The notes beneath the pieces were generated by a model that was given only the letters and a program-made list of their open reading frames with translations, did no database searches and had not been told where the DNA came from. Shown in pieces: positions 19,318-26,954 of a DNA stretch of 64,000 nucleotides. Source of the DNA: Chloroflexi bacterium GWB2_54_36 (GTDB lineage Bacteria; Chloroflexota; Anaerolineae; Anaerolineales; Anaerolineaceae). The DNA lies in the NCBI GenBank assembly GCA_001796355.1, contig MGMG01000096.1, positions 1-64,000 on the forward strand. Direction: 5' to 3'. A program made the translations under genes and the position numbers. Positions within the stretch are counted from its first letter, which is position 1. Each line of letters starts with the position of its first letter.

Positions 19318-20731
19318 TTGCCAGGTATATTTGCTGGATCCGAAAAATCTGAGCCCGGAAACCATCGCGGTTACTTTTGCTAAAACCTCGCGGTCGCCGC
19401 AAAGTTTTCGCGAAATCGCTGCTGAATTAAATGATGAAAAAAGCGCCCAGTTCCATGAAAAATGGGTGGTCGGATATGGGCATGCCTCCGTAGCGGAACA
19501 TGCAGTACTGCATATTGCGGTTGAAAACTGCTCCCGTCTGGCTGTCGAAGCGCTGGAATCCTGCCGGCTGGCATCCTATACTGAAAAGTCGACCCGCTAC
19601 CAGAAATGGACACCGCAAGACCATCACACTCCAACCGAGTTGGATGGGCATGCGTTGAAGCCGGTTTTTATCCGGACGATCGAGGCATTATTTACCAGTT
19701 ATCAGGAAGCGCTGCCTGCGGTCAAAGCGGTCATTGAACAGGAACACCCGCGCGAAGAGGGTGAAAGTGACGGCGCCTGGGAACGCCGCATTCGCTCGCG
19801 CTACGTGGATATTTGCCGCTTTTATCTGCCAGCGGCTGCCCTGGCTAACGTTGGTATGACCATCAATGCCCGCGCGTTGGAACATTCGATTTCCAAAATG
19901 CTCTCGCACCCGTTGCTCGAGGTACAGGCGCTTGGACGTGAACTCAAACGGGTCGCGCAGGAAAACACCCCCACACTGGTCAAATATGCCAACCCGATCC
20001 CCTATCTGGATGCCGTCCAGAGCGATCTTACCCGCAGTGCGGCTGAATTTTTACCCCAAAGCTCAGAACGCAGCGACTGGTGCCAGTTGGTGGATTACGA
20101 CCGCGAGGTCGAAAACCGGATCCTGACAGCCTGTCTGTATCGTTTTGGCGGAAACGACTATGCGCATACTCTGTCATCCATCCGCAACCTCATCCCCACT
20201 GATCGTCAACGGCTGGCGCAGGAAATCTTGGCAAGCCTGGAAAAATTCGTCATTCCTTTGCGCGAACTGGAATACGGCAATTTTACTTTCGACCTGATGC
20301 TTGACCAGGGTGGTTATTTCGAGCTCAAACGCCACCGCATGATGACTCAGACGCCGCAGATGCTTACGACCCGGTTAGGCTACGCGTTGCCGCGCCGGAT
20401 CGTTACTGCCGGGTTGGAACAGCATTTTCGCAATGCCATGCAGCTGGCCGAACAAGCTTATGAGCAAGTTGCTGCCTGGAACCCTGCGGTCGCCAGTTAT
20501 CTGGTGCCGAATGCTTTTAATCGCCGCGTGCTCCTACAGCTCAACCTGCGCTCAGCGCTCCATTTGGTTTCCTTGCGCAGCGCTCCGAATGCGCACTTCT
20601 CCTTGCGCCGTGCCACCCAGCGTATGGCTGAGGAAATGCGCGCAGTTTTGCCGCTGCTGGGGGCTTACATCCGCACCGAGCCGAAAGAAACCTGGCAGCA
20701 GGTGGAGAAGGAACACTTCGCGCTGGTTTAA
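19307..20731 (+). CDS. thyX: Double-length FAD-dependent thymidylate synthase (ThyX family)
   Basis: 474 residues, about twice a typical ThyX (~220-250), with two ThyX-like halves. The first half has GHASVAEHAVLHIAVE (about 57-72), CRLASYTEKSTRY (about 86-98) and INARALEHSI. The second half has YFELKRHRMMTQTPQMLTTRLG (about 340-361) and the closing LNLRSALHLVSLRSAPNAHFSLR. The canonical RHRxxSxNExSxRY signature is thus split: the Arg/Ser/Tyr part sits in half one and an RHR in half two. ThyX methylates dUMP using methylene-THF and FADH2. The start overlaps ribF. Activity is likely but the motif split makes the active-site layout uncertain. Confidence 0.85.
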   Translation: MSADCQVYLLDPKNLSPETIAVTFAKTSRSPQSFREIAAELNDEKSAQFHEKWVVGYGHASVAEHAVLHIAVENCSRLAVEALESCRLASYTEKSTRYQKWTPQDHHTPTELDGHALKPVFIRTIEALFTSYQEALPAVKAVIEQEHPREEGESDGAWERRIRSRYVDICRFYLPAAALANVGMTINARALEHSISKMLSHPLLEVQALGRELKRVAQENTPTLVKYANPIPYLDAVQSDLTRSAAEFLPQSSERSDWCQLVDYDREVENRILTACLYRFGGNDYAHTLSSIRNLIPTDRQRLAQEILASLEKFVIPLRELEYGNFTFDLMLDQGGYFELKRHRMMTQTPQMLTTRLGYALPRRIVTAGLEQHFRNAMQLAEQAYEQVAAWNPAVASYLVPNAFNRRVLLQLNLRSALHLVSLRSAPNAHFSLRRATQRMAEEMRAVLPLLGAYIRTEPKETWQQVEKEHFALV

Positions 20732-21348
20732 ACGCCCTGCGGGTCTTTTTCCAACGCTTCCAGCACTTCAGTCACCTCACGCACCGTCTCAGACTGCAAA
20801 CCCTGGTTGTACCAGCTTTCCATTTCAAGCAGCAGCCGGTCGCTGGCTTCACGCAGCATTTCCCGTTTCTGGTCGGAGGTTAAATCAGCGCGCCGCCGGG
20901 TGCGCTCCACTTCCGGATGGTCAGCTTTCCATTGAGCCAACCGCTGGTGGGCTGCCTGCGGGCGTTCCACCCAGACTCCCAATGGGGCGAACTGGGCGTC
21001 CATAATTTGCACAGTTGGCAGGCTGTAAATGTCGCGTTCATTGAAATACGCCCGCAAGTTTGGCCAATCTTTGCGAATAAAAAAGCGGATTTCGGCAGCT
21101 GGCGCTGCTTCCGCAAGGCGTGCCAGAATGGGTAGGTTCATCAGGCAGTCGGAGCACCATTCTTCCGTCATCACCAGAATACGCCGGGCAATTTTTAGGT
21201 TCGCCAGGCGGGATTTTTCTTCAGCAGTCAGACGAACCAACTGGTAGCGACGCTGCATAGCCGCTTGGTTAACTGTCATCCCAGCCATCAGGGCGTTCAT
21301 GGTTAACCCCTTTTTCCAATCTACCTGATGCGACACAAGTTCGGCCAC
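20728..21348 (-). CDS. Thioredoxin-family protein
   Basis: 206 residues with a thioredoxin-like core. The active site is WCSDC (CxxC) in MTEEWCSDCLMNLP (about 60-73), and the cis-proline loop is SLPTVQIM (about 109-116). It has no signal peptide, so it should be cytoplasmic. The long helical extensions before and after the core recall the Thioredoxin_9 group. The start is a GTG at 21348 with GAGGTGA upstream. Its stop overlaps the stop of the convergent thyX gene by four bases. The substrate is unknown. Confidence 0.82.
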   Translation of the reverse strand: MAELVSHQVDWKKGLTMNALMAGMTVNQAAMQRRYQLVRLTAEEKSRLANLKIARRILVMTEEWCSDCLMNLPILARLAEAAPAAEIRFFIRKDWPNLRAYFNERDIYSLPTVQIMDAQFAPLGVWVERPQAAHQRLAQWKADHPEVERTRRRADLTSDQKREMLREASDRLLLEMESWYNQGLQSETVREVTEVLEALEKDPQGV

Positions 21349-21434
21349 AAATCACCTCAACGATCGTTTTTTGAACATTGGCTTAATGATATACTGATTC
21401 CGGCCTGAAAATTCTCGAATTCCCGGAGATCCCC

Positions 21435-21917
21435 GTGAAAAAAACCGACTTAATCGAAGCGCTCGAAACCAGCCACGAGGCCTTCCTGACCTTGCTCGAA
21501 GGGGTGCCAGTCGAAGAATTAACCCGGCCAGGGGTAGCGGGTGACTGGTCGGCGAAAGACGTGATGTCGCATTTGCTGATCTGGGAAGCGGAGACGATCA
21601 AGCTGCTCTATTTCGTCAAAATGCACCGCAAACCGGATACCGCTCACTTCAAAACGATCAGCGACGACGAACAGAATAAAATTTGGTATGAACAGTTTAA
21701 AGATCGGCCTTACGAACGGGTTTGGAACGATTACGCGACCATTCGCGATCAAACCATTGAGCGAATTTCAGAAATCAACGACACCGACCTGAACAATACC
21801 AGCCTATTTCCATGGCTAAAGGGGCAATCCTTGGCGCAACTGATCGTGTTGTTCATTCTCCAGCATGAAGCTGAACACACCGAGACCTTGAAAGCCTGGC
21901 GCACCCGAGTCAACTAG
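21435..21917 (+). CDS. DinB-like four-helix protein (ClbS/DfsB type)
   Basis: 160 residues with the DinB-superfamily pattern: four long helices, GDWSAKDVMSHLLIWEAET after helix 1 and the late QHEAEHTETLKAWR, which supplies the usual His residues for a metal site. ClbS/DfsB proteins include a colibactin self-protection enzyme, but most members have no known role. The start is GTG with GGAGA upstream. A TATACT near 21390 may be its -10 box. It ends three bases before the convergent pyrophosphatase stop. Confidence 0.78.
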   Translation: MKKTDLIEALETSHEAFLTLLEGVPVEELTRPGVAGDWSAKDVMSHLLIWEAETIKLLYFVKMHRKPDTAHFKTISDDEQNKIWYEQFKDRPYERVWNDYATIRDQTIERISEINDTDLNNTSLFPWLKGQSLAQLIVLFILQHEAEHTETLKAWRTRVN

Positions 21918-21920
21918 ACT

Positions 21921-22532
21921 CTAGCTGCCGTATGCGTCGTCATAATCCTGAATCGCGGCGAGAATCACTTCCTCGGCGCGTTCATGACCATAGACCGACT
22001 CGATGTAGGTCAACGATTCCTTGCCCGGCACCAGTTTATAGGTGCTGAAGTAGTGGCGCAGGCGTTCCACCAGCACCGGCGGCAGTTCAGAAACATCGTT
22101 GACATTCTCCCAGAACTTGTCGTTGGCCAGCACAGCGATGATTTTATCGTCGGCTTCGCCGTTATCGATCATTAATAAGCCGCCCACCACCCTGGCAGAC
22201 AGGATGATCTCCGATTTACTGATCGGGCGCTCGCTGATCACGCAAATATCCAGCGGATCGCCGTCACCACGCGCGGCTGTGGGCGAAAGCTCACCGATGC
22301 GTTTGCCACAATAGGTGCGTGGGATGAACCCGTAGAGCGTTGGCGGTTGAGACGAACTGCGCTGCGGACGGTCAACCTTCAAATAGCCTGTTGTCTTTTC
22401 GACCTCGTATTTGACCAGGTCAAACGGTGTAATTTCGATATAAGCAGTAACGACTTTGGGAGGGTTTGGGCCAATTTCAAGCCCGTGCCAGGGGTGCGGC
22501 CGCCAGCGAAAAAACGGATTAGGGAAGGACAA
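21921..22532 (-). CDS. ppa: Inorganic pyrophosphatase (family I)
   Basis: A 203-residue soluble enzyme that hydrolyses PPi to two phosphates and drives biosynthesis. Family I metal-binding signatures are present: [12 protein letters not shown] (about 88-99) and [13 protein letters not shown] (about 122-134), plus [16 protein letters not shown] near the N-terminus. The start codon is TTG at 22532, judged from a strong GAGGAG six bases upstream; no ATG is near. A minus-strand TATAAT about 35 bases further up may be its -10 box. Confidence 0.92.
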   Translation of the reverse strand: MSFPNPFFRWRPHPWHGLEIGPNPPKVVTAYIEITPFDLVKYEVEKTTGYLKVDRPQRSSSQPPTLYGFIPRTYCGKRIGELSPTAARGDGDPLDICVISERPISKSEIILSARVVGGLLMIDNGEADDKIIAVLANDKFWENVNDVSELPPVLVERLRHYFSTYKLVPGKESLTYIESVYGHERAEEVILAAIQDYDDAYGS

Positions 22533-22676
22533 TGGTTACTCCTCAATGAAATGCGCTTGATGGGATCAATTATACCAACCCAGCATCTAAAAGCACATAC
22601 AAGATTACATATAAACCTCCCGGGGCGAGCGCAAATATTTATGACAAAAGCCAGGTGAAAAACGTAAACTGGTGTA

Positions 22677-22704
22677 TTGACAAATCCTTTTGAGGTTGTA
22701 TAAT
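22677..22704 (+). promoter_or_regulatory. Near-consensus promoter of the trpS T-box transcript
   Basis: TTGACA (22677-22682) and TATAAT (22699-22704) are 16 bases apart. The start site near 22711 coincides with the beginning of the T-box leader. Confidence 0.8.
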
Positions 22705-22940
22705 CACACAAACATATCCAGAAAGACGTTGACGAGGACGAGTAAGCTCCGCCCGGACGGTACAGAGAGCAGGAAATAGTGAGAACCTGCCCGCACAGCG
22801 CAGTTGAATGGACCTATGAGTTGCAGGGTGAACGCTTACGAGAGTAGCCAGTAGCCCGCGCCGGGTATGCCACCGTTATCAAGGCAAAGGGTATCGCCAC
22901 CATTGAGCAGGCCGTACCCGAAAAGAGTGAGGCTGGCCGT

Positions 22941-22970
22941 TCCCTTTGTGCATCACAAAGGGATTTTTTA
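22941..22970 (+). terminator. Terminator-like hairpin inside the T-box leader
   Basis: A perfect 10-bp stem TCCCTTTGTG/CACAAAGGGA with a 3-base loop is followed directly by six T. It stands where stem III of the leader is expected, but has the full form of an intrinsic terminator. Confidence 0.55.
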
Positions 22971-23001
22971 TTCAAACAGCAGCCTAACCGGGGTGGCACC
23001 G

Positions 23002-23042
23002 CGGATTTATGTTCGTCCCCACGAGCATAGATCCGTTTTTGT
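23002..23042 (+). terminator. Attenuator terminator of the T-box leader
   Basis: CGGATTTATGTTCGT pairs with ACGAGCATAGATCCG around a CCCC loop, followed by TTTTTGTTT. The left arm begins within the conserved T-box sequence, so formation of the antiterminator would disrupt it. Confidence 0.88.
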
Positions 23043-23056
23043 TTAAGGAGAAACAC

Positions 23057-24064
23057 ATGGCTGAAACTCGGAAACGCATCCTCACCGGGCACCGACCCAC
23101 CGGCCCCCGTCACCTGGGGCACCTGGTAGGCACTTTGACCACCTGGGCAGCTTTGCAAGATACCCACGACTGCTTTTTCCTGATTGCTGACCTGCATGTG
23201 CTGACAACCGATTACCAACACCCGCAGCAAATTAGCAGCAACACGCTGGAAGTACTTTTAGACTGGTTGGCGGCCGGCATCGACCCGAAGCGTTCTACGC
23301 TGGTGCTGCAGTCAGCCGTCCCTGAGCATTCCCAGCTCGCCTTACTGTTTAGCATGTTGGTAAGTGAAGCCCGGCTGCGGCGCAACCCGACTTACAAGGA
23401 GCAGGTAAAGCAGTTGAATTTGCAACCCTCCCTGGGCCTTCTGGGATACCCCGTATTGCAAGCGGCTGATATTTTGCTCTACCGGGGTCAGGTTGTTCCG
23501 GTCGGGGAGGATCAACTGCCGCACATCGAACTGGCGCGCGAAATCGCCCATCGCTTCAATCAGTTGTACCGCCCCATCTTTCCCGAGCCGAAGGCTTTAC
23601 TCTCCACAGCGCCGCGGCTACCTGGCACCGATAACCGCACCATGCACAGTTCTTACGGGAATACCATTCTCCTGGGAGATTCACCTGAAGAAACCACCCG
23701 CAAGGTGATGAGCATGTATACCGACCCTACACGTATTCATCCGACTGATCCAGGTCACGTGGAAGGTAATCCGCTGTTTATTTACCTCGACCTCTTCGAC
23801 CCGGACGTGGAACGGGTAAAAGGTTTCAAGGCGCGCTATCAGGCCGGCACAGTTGGAGATGTAGTGGTCAAGCAGCATCTGGCAATGGTGCTCAACCAAT
23901 TTTTAGCTCCGCTGCGTGAAAAACGTGTGGAACTGGCCGAGGATAAAGACGCCCTGCTTGGCATGCTTCACGACGGAAGTTTGCATGCCCGCAAAATCGC
24001 CCGCCAAACCCTGGCTGAGGTTATGGAAAGCATGGGGCTCAACCTGAGCGTAAACCAGCCCTAG
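23057..24064 (+). CDS. trpS: Tryptophanyl-tRNA synthetase
   Basis: 335 residues from the ATG at 23057 with AAGGAG upstream; an upstream ATG at 23009 lies in the terminator hairpin and is not used. Class I Rossmann fold: GHRPTGPRHLGHLVG (about 11-25) carries the HIGH-type motif HLGH, and SYGNTILLGDSPEETTRKV follows the second motif. The KMSKS position reads TMHSS (within GTDNRTMHSSYGN), so both usual lysines are missing. It charges tRNA-Trp. Monocistronic under T-box control. Length and all other blocks are normal, so it is probably active. Confidence 0.92.
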   Translation: MAETRKRILTGHRPTGPRHLGHLVGTLTTWAALQDTHDCFFLIADLHVLTTDYQHPQQISSNTLEVLLDWLAAGIDPKRSTLVLQSAVPEHSQLALLFSMLVSEARLRRNPTYKEQVKQLNLQPSLGLLGYPVLQAADILLYRGQVVPVGEDQLPHIELAREIAHRFNQLYRPIFPEPKALLSTAPRLPGTDNRTMHSSYGNTILLGDSPEETTRKVMSMYTDPTRIHPTDPGHVEGNPLFIYLDLFDPDVERVKGFKARYQAGTVGDVVVKQHLAMVLNQFLAPLREKRVELAEDKDALLGMLHDGSLHARKIARQTLAEVMESMGLNLSVNQP

Positions 24065-24091
24065 CGAAACGCAATAATTTATCGCATCCAG

Positions 24092-24494
24092 TTATTTCGG
24101 TGCGTTCGACCGGATGTTTTCCAGATTTTAGTAATATGTCTGGGTATCAGGTTGCGAACTCGGTCGAACACACCCTACAGATGGAGCGAACGCACCAATT
24201 TATCAGAGTCCGGCGTAGGGTGCTGTTCGCCTCAAATAATCAGAGATGGTTTCGGAGCGCACACCGCCGATTTCACTTGAAGTGAGGCGAACGCACCAGT
24301 AAATTGTTATTTTGGTGCGTTCGACCAGATACGATCCGGGTATTGGTTACCAACTCGGTCGAACACACCCTACTGCTTGAGCGAACGCACCAAAATTCCC
24401 ACATCCGGCGTAGGGTGTTGTTCGCCCCGCATGATCAGAGAAGCTTTCGGAACGCACCTCGCTGACTTCACTTGATGCGGGGCGAACGTGCCAT
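24092..24494. repeat. Dispersed hairpin repeat, cluster 1 (two tandem units)
   Basis: Two imperfect copies begin near 24092 and 24307 (spacing 215). Each contains GGTGCGTTCGACC, GGTCGAACACACCCTAC, GCGAACGCACCA, GCGTAGGGTG(C/T)TGTTCGCC and a closing GGCGAACG(C/T)(A/G)CC, so each unit can fold into several hairpins. The same words recur at 38203-38609. No gene is seen in 24065-24601; the remainder holds the ccm terminator. Confidence 0.85.
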
Positions 24495-24535
24495 TAAAGT
24501 TTATTCGCCCTCATATTCCCGACCTACCCATCAAT

Positions 24536-24567
24536 AAAAAGGGGCGCACAAACCGCGTGCGCGCCCC
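24536..24567 (-). terminator. Terminator of the ccm operon
   Basis: On the minus strand a GC-rich imperfect stem, GGGGCGCGCAC/GTGCGCCCC, is followed by TTTTTATTG. It lies 35 bases beyond the stop of the ccmD-like gene. Confidence 0.8.
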
Positions 24568-24601
24568 TGTCAGGCATTCCACCATTGGCGAGTGCTGTGG
24601 C

Positions 24602-24763
24602 CTACTCCGTCTGCTCTTTCTTTTCCAGCTCGGTCAGCATGGCCTCGTCCTGTTTCAAATTACGCCAGCGAACGATCAAACTGCCGATGTAGAACGCAAG
24701 AACCCCAAAAATAACCCCGTAACCGGCAATAAAATACGAAAGTGTGTTTGCAGGACCTTCCAT
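24602..24763 (-). CDS. CcmD-like small membrane protein
   Basis: A 53-residue gene starting at the ATG at 24761-24763, preceded by GGAGATAA. One transmembrane helix (about residues 10-31, YFIAGYGVIFGVLAFYIGSL) is followed by a charged cytoplasmic tail, VRWRNLKQDEAMLTELEKKE. That is the size and layout of CcmD, the small helper that holds CcmC and CcmE together and aids haem release. It stands directly after ccmC, the usual place of ccmD. CcmD sequences are poorly conserved, so the call rests on layout and position. Confidence 0.75.
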   Translation of the reverse strand: MEGPANTLSYFIAGYGVIFGVLAFYIGSLIVRWRNLKQDEAMLTELEKKEQTE

Positions 24764-24796
24764 CGTTTATCTCCTCTCAATCCATTCCTTAGCCGG

Positions 24797-25495
24797 TTAC
24801 GATTGCAGCTTCAACTTGAGCTGCTCGACCTTATCAGACAGCACGCCCAGGCGCACCCGGTGCCATAACAGGGTGACAAAACCCACGGTGAAGGTCAACA
24901 GGCTGAACATGAAGGTCTGGGTCATCTTTTGGGTCATATCAAACGCGCCTTCAGCGCCCGGATCATTGCTGCCAATTACCACAGGGTGGATGGTGCGGAA
25001 CAGACGAATGGAGAAAAAGGTGAGCGGGACGCTCAAAAAGCCGATGATAGCATAGACAGCGCCAAAGCGGGCGCGCCGCTCGGGTTCCTCGATACCGGAA
25101 CGCAGCATCAGGTAGGCAAAGTAAACCAGCTCCATGACGGTCGCGGTGGTCAAACGCGGATCCCAGGTCCACCAGGCGTTCCAGATCGGGCGCGCCCAGA
25201 TGGAACCGGTGACAATGGTGATCAATGCGAAGACAATGCCGATCTCCACCGCTGCCAGCTCGACCCGGTCATAACGCTCATCCTTTTTGACCAGGTAAAG
25301 CACGCCGTAGAAGGCCGCCACGGCAAAGGCCAGCATGCCGATCCAAGCTGAGGCGACGTGGAAGTAAAAGACCTTTTGCACCAGGCCCATCACGCGTTCC
25401 AAAGGCGCATAGAAAAAGACCAGAGCCACCGCCGCCACAAACATCGCGCCCGCAACGACGTCCAGCACGGTCAATAATTTAGGTTTTGCGTTCAT
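24797..25495 (-). CDS. ccmC: Cytochrome c maturation haem transporter CcmC
   Basis: 232 residues from the ATG at 25495 (start chosen by Shine-Dalgarno GGAGGATAGG; a longer frame reaches back into ccmB). It has six transmembrane helices and the haem-handling tryptophan-rich motif WNAWWTWDPRLTT (about 98-110), with conserved His residues in VFYFHVASAW (about 43-52) and RTIHPVV. CcmC presents haem to CcmE on the outer face of the membrane. It follows ccmB and precedes the ccmD-like gene. Confidence 0.93.
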   Translation of the reverse strand: MNAKPKLLTVLDVVAGAMFVAAVALVFFYAPLERVMGLVQKVFYFHVASAWIGMLAFAVAAFYGVLYLVKKDERYDRVELAAVEIGIVFALITIVTGSIWARPIWNAWWTWDPRLTTATVMELVYFAYLMLRSGIEEPERRARFGAVYAIIGFLSVPLTFFSIRLFRTIHPVVIGSNDPGAEGAFDMTQKMTQTFMFSLLTFTVGFVTLLWHRVRLGVLSDKVEQLKLKLQS

Positions 25496-25517
25496 CCTAT
25501 CCTCCAATGACGAATGA

Positions 25518-26201
25518 TTATTCCTCAACCACGCTGTCAAATACCATAAAGGCGACAGCGGTAAATACGACATCATAGGTAAGCAACAAATTGAGCCACG
25601 GTTGAATCTCGGTTATGTCCAACCCCTGCAGGTAGCCACCCGTGGCTTTGACCGCCGCCACAACTACTGGAATGGCTACCGGGAAGAGTAAAATCGGCAG
25701 CAGGATATCACGGGTGCGCGCCTGAACTGCCATACTCGAAAGCAGCGTGCCAACTGCTACATAACCCTCAGAGCCTAGTAGAATCGTTAACAGCAGGCCG
25801 GGGATGAACAGGTTGGTGTTATACAGCACCGAATAAATCGGCAGGACAATGACAGCCACCAGCAGCATAAACACCCAGTTGGCCAGGGTTTTGCCCAGGT
25901 AAATGGCCGCCCGGTCCACCGGTGCCAATAACAGCCCGTCCAGGCAGCCGCGATCCTTTTCAACTGCCATCGAGCGGTTCAAGCCCAACTGTCCGGCAAA
26001 GGTAAACGTCACCCACAATACGCCGGCTGTAACATTGGCGCGGACTGTTGATTCCAGTTCAAGCGCAAAGTTGAAAATCAAGATAACCAGCAAGGCAAAA
26101 ACCAACATGGCCGAGAGCAACTCGCGGCTGCGCCATTCAGCGCGCAAGTCCTTCCAAACCACCGCGCTTAACGCGCGCATAAACGGAGCAAACCCGCTCA
26201 T
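25518..26201 (-). CDS. ccmB: Haem exporter/ABC permease CcmB
   Basis: A 227-residue polytopic protein with six helices, the membrane subunit of the CcmAB(C) ABC complex that releases haem-loaded CcmE. Family features: WKDLRAEWRSRELLSAMLVFALLV at the N-terminus, the soluble-loop motif EKDRGCLDGLLLAPVDRAAIYLGK (about 80-103) and ARTRDILLPILLFPVAIPV. It overlaps ccmA by four bases. Confidence 0.92.
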   Translation of the reverse strand: MSGFAPFMRALSAVVWKDLRAEWRSRELLSAMLVFALLVILIFNFALELESTVRANVTAGVLWVTFTFAGQLGLNRSMAVEKDRGCLDGLLLAPVDRAAIYLGKTLANWVFMLLVAVIVLPIYSVLYNTNLFIPGLLLTILLGSEGYVAVGTLLSSMAVQARTRDILLPILLFPVAIPVVVAAVKATGGYLQGLDITEIQPWLNLLLTYDVVFTAVAFMVFDSVVEE

Positions 26202-26947
26202 AGGGCTGCCTCCGCTTTATGATTTTTTGCGTTATTCTGGGCAAGTTCCAGGGTTTTCCGATAATATCCAAGCAGGCCGTCGCGCGCGATGTCCTGGCGC
26301 TGGACGCTGCCCTGAATCGTCCCGCGAGCCAGCACGTCAAAGCGCGAGGCCAGATCTTCGGCGCGCGACAGGTCATGCGAGGTCATAACTACCGTCCGCC
26401 CGCGGACTGCCACCTGACGCAGGGCGGCATCTAGCATGTCGCAGGCATCCTGATCCAGGCCGGTATGCGGCTCATCAAGCAGCAGCACTTCGGGGTCGTG
26501 CAAAATGGCGCGACCGATGGCCAACCGCTGCTGCATTCCGCGTGAGAAGGTGCGCACCAGATCGCGCCGGCGGTTGGTCAGACCAACCTGTTCCAGTACT
26601 TCGTCCATGCGCGCTGAAAGTTTATCCACCGCATACATGCGGCCGTAAAACAGTAAATTTTCTTCTGCACTCAAGTCACCATACAACAGCGGCAGGTGGC
26701 TGACCACTCCAAGACGGCGGCGGACGCTGGCGGCCTGGTGCGGCAGAGAGTACCCGGCGACGCTGACGCTTCCCAGGGTCGGGCGTGAAAGAGATGACAA
26801 AATCCGCAAGAAGGTCGTCTTGCCGGCTCCGTTGGGTCCAAGCAAGGCGACAAACTCGCCGGATTCAACCCTGAAATCCAACTGGCGTAACACGACTTTC
26901 GGCCCAAACCGTTTGACAAGCCGACTAACTTCGATGATTGCGGTCAT
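26198..26947 (-). CDS. ccmA: ABC transporter ATP-binding protein CcmA
   Basis: 249 residues. Walker A is LLGPNGAGKTTFLRIL (about 35-50), the signature is FSRGMQQRLAIGRA (about 133-146) and Walker B is VLLLDEPHTGLD (about 154-165), followed by a switch His in MTSHD. It powers the CcmB/C/D complex that frees holo-CcmE. Neighbour order (cytochrome - ccmA - ccmB - ccmC) supports the CcmA name over a generic ABC ATPase. Confidence 0.92.
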   Translation of the reverse strand: MTAIIEVSRLVKRFGPKVVLRQLDFRVESGEFVALLGPNGAGKTTFLRILSSLSRPTLGSVSVAGYSLPHQAASVRRRLGVVSHLPLLYGDLSAEENLLFYGRMYAVDKLSARMDEVLEQVGLTNRRRDLVRTFSRGMQQRLAIGRAILHDPEVLLLDEPHTGLDQDACDMLDAALRQVAVRGRTVVMTSHDLSRAEDLASRFDVLARGTIQGSVQRQDIARDGLLGYYRKTLELAQNNAKNHKAEAAL

Positions 26948-26954
26948 AAAGGGG

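Larger units (their letters stand above)
22712..23042 (+). promoter_or_regulatory. T-box leader, tryptophan specific
   Basis: This leader senses uncharged tRNA-Trp and controls trpS by transcription attenuation. Visible parts: GACGAGGACGAGTA at the base of stem I, the AGAGAG and GTGAGAACC elements, and a specifier loop GAATGGACCTATGAG whose codon TGG (22809-22811) encodes tryptophan. The T-box sequence proper is CCGGGGTGGCACCGCGG (22988-23004). A terminator hairpin at 23002-23042 overlaps the last bases of the T-box. Specifier and downstream gene agree, which makes the call firm. Confidence 0.93.

Noticed and set aside
24092-24494. CRISPR array
   Set aside because: Only two units, ~215 apart, with internal inverted repeats and no short regular spacers; no cas genes nearby.
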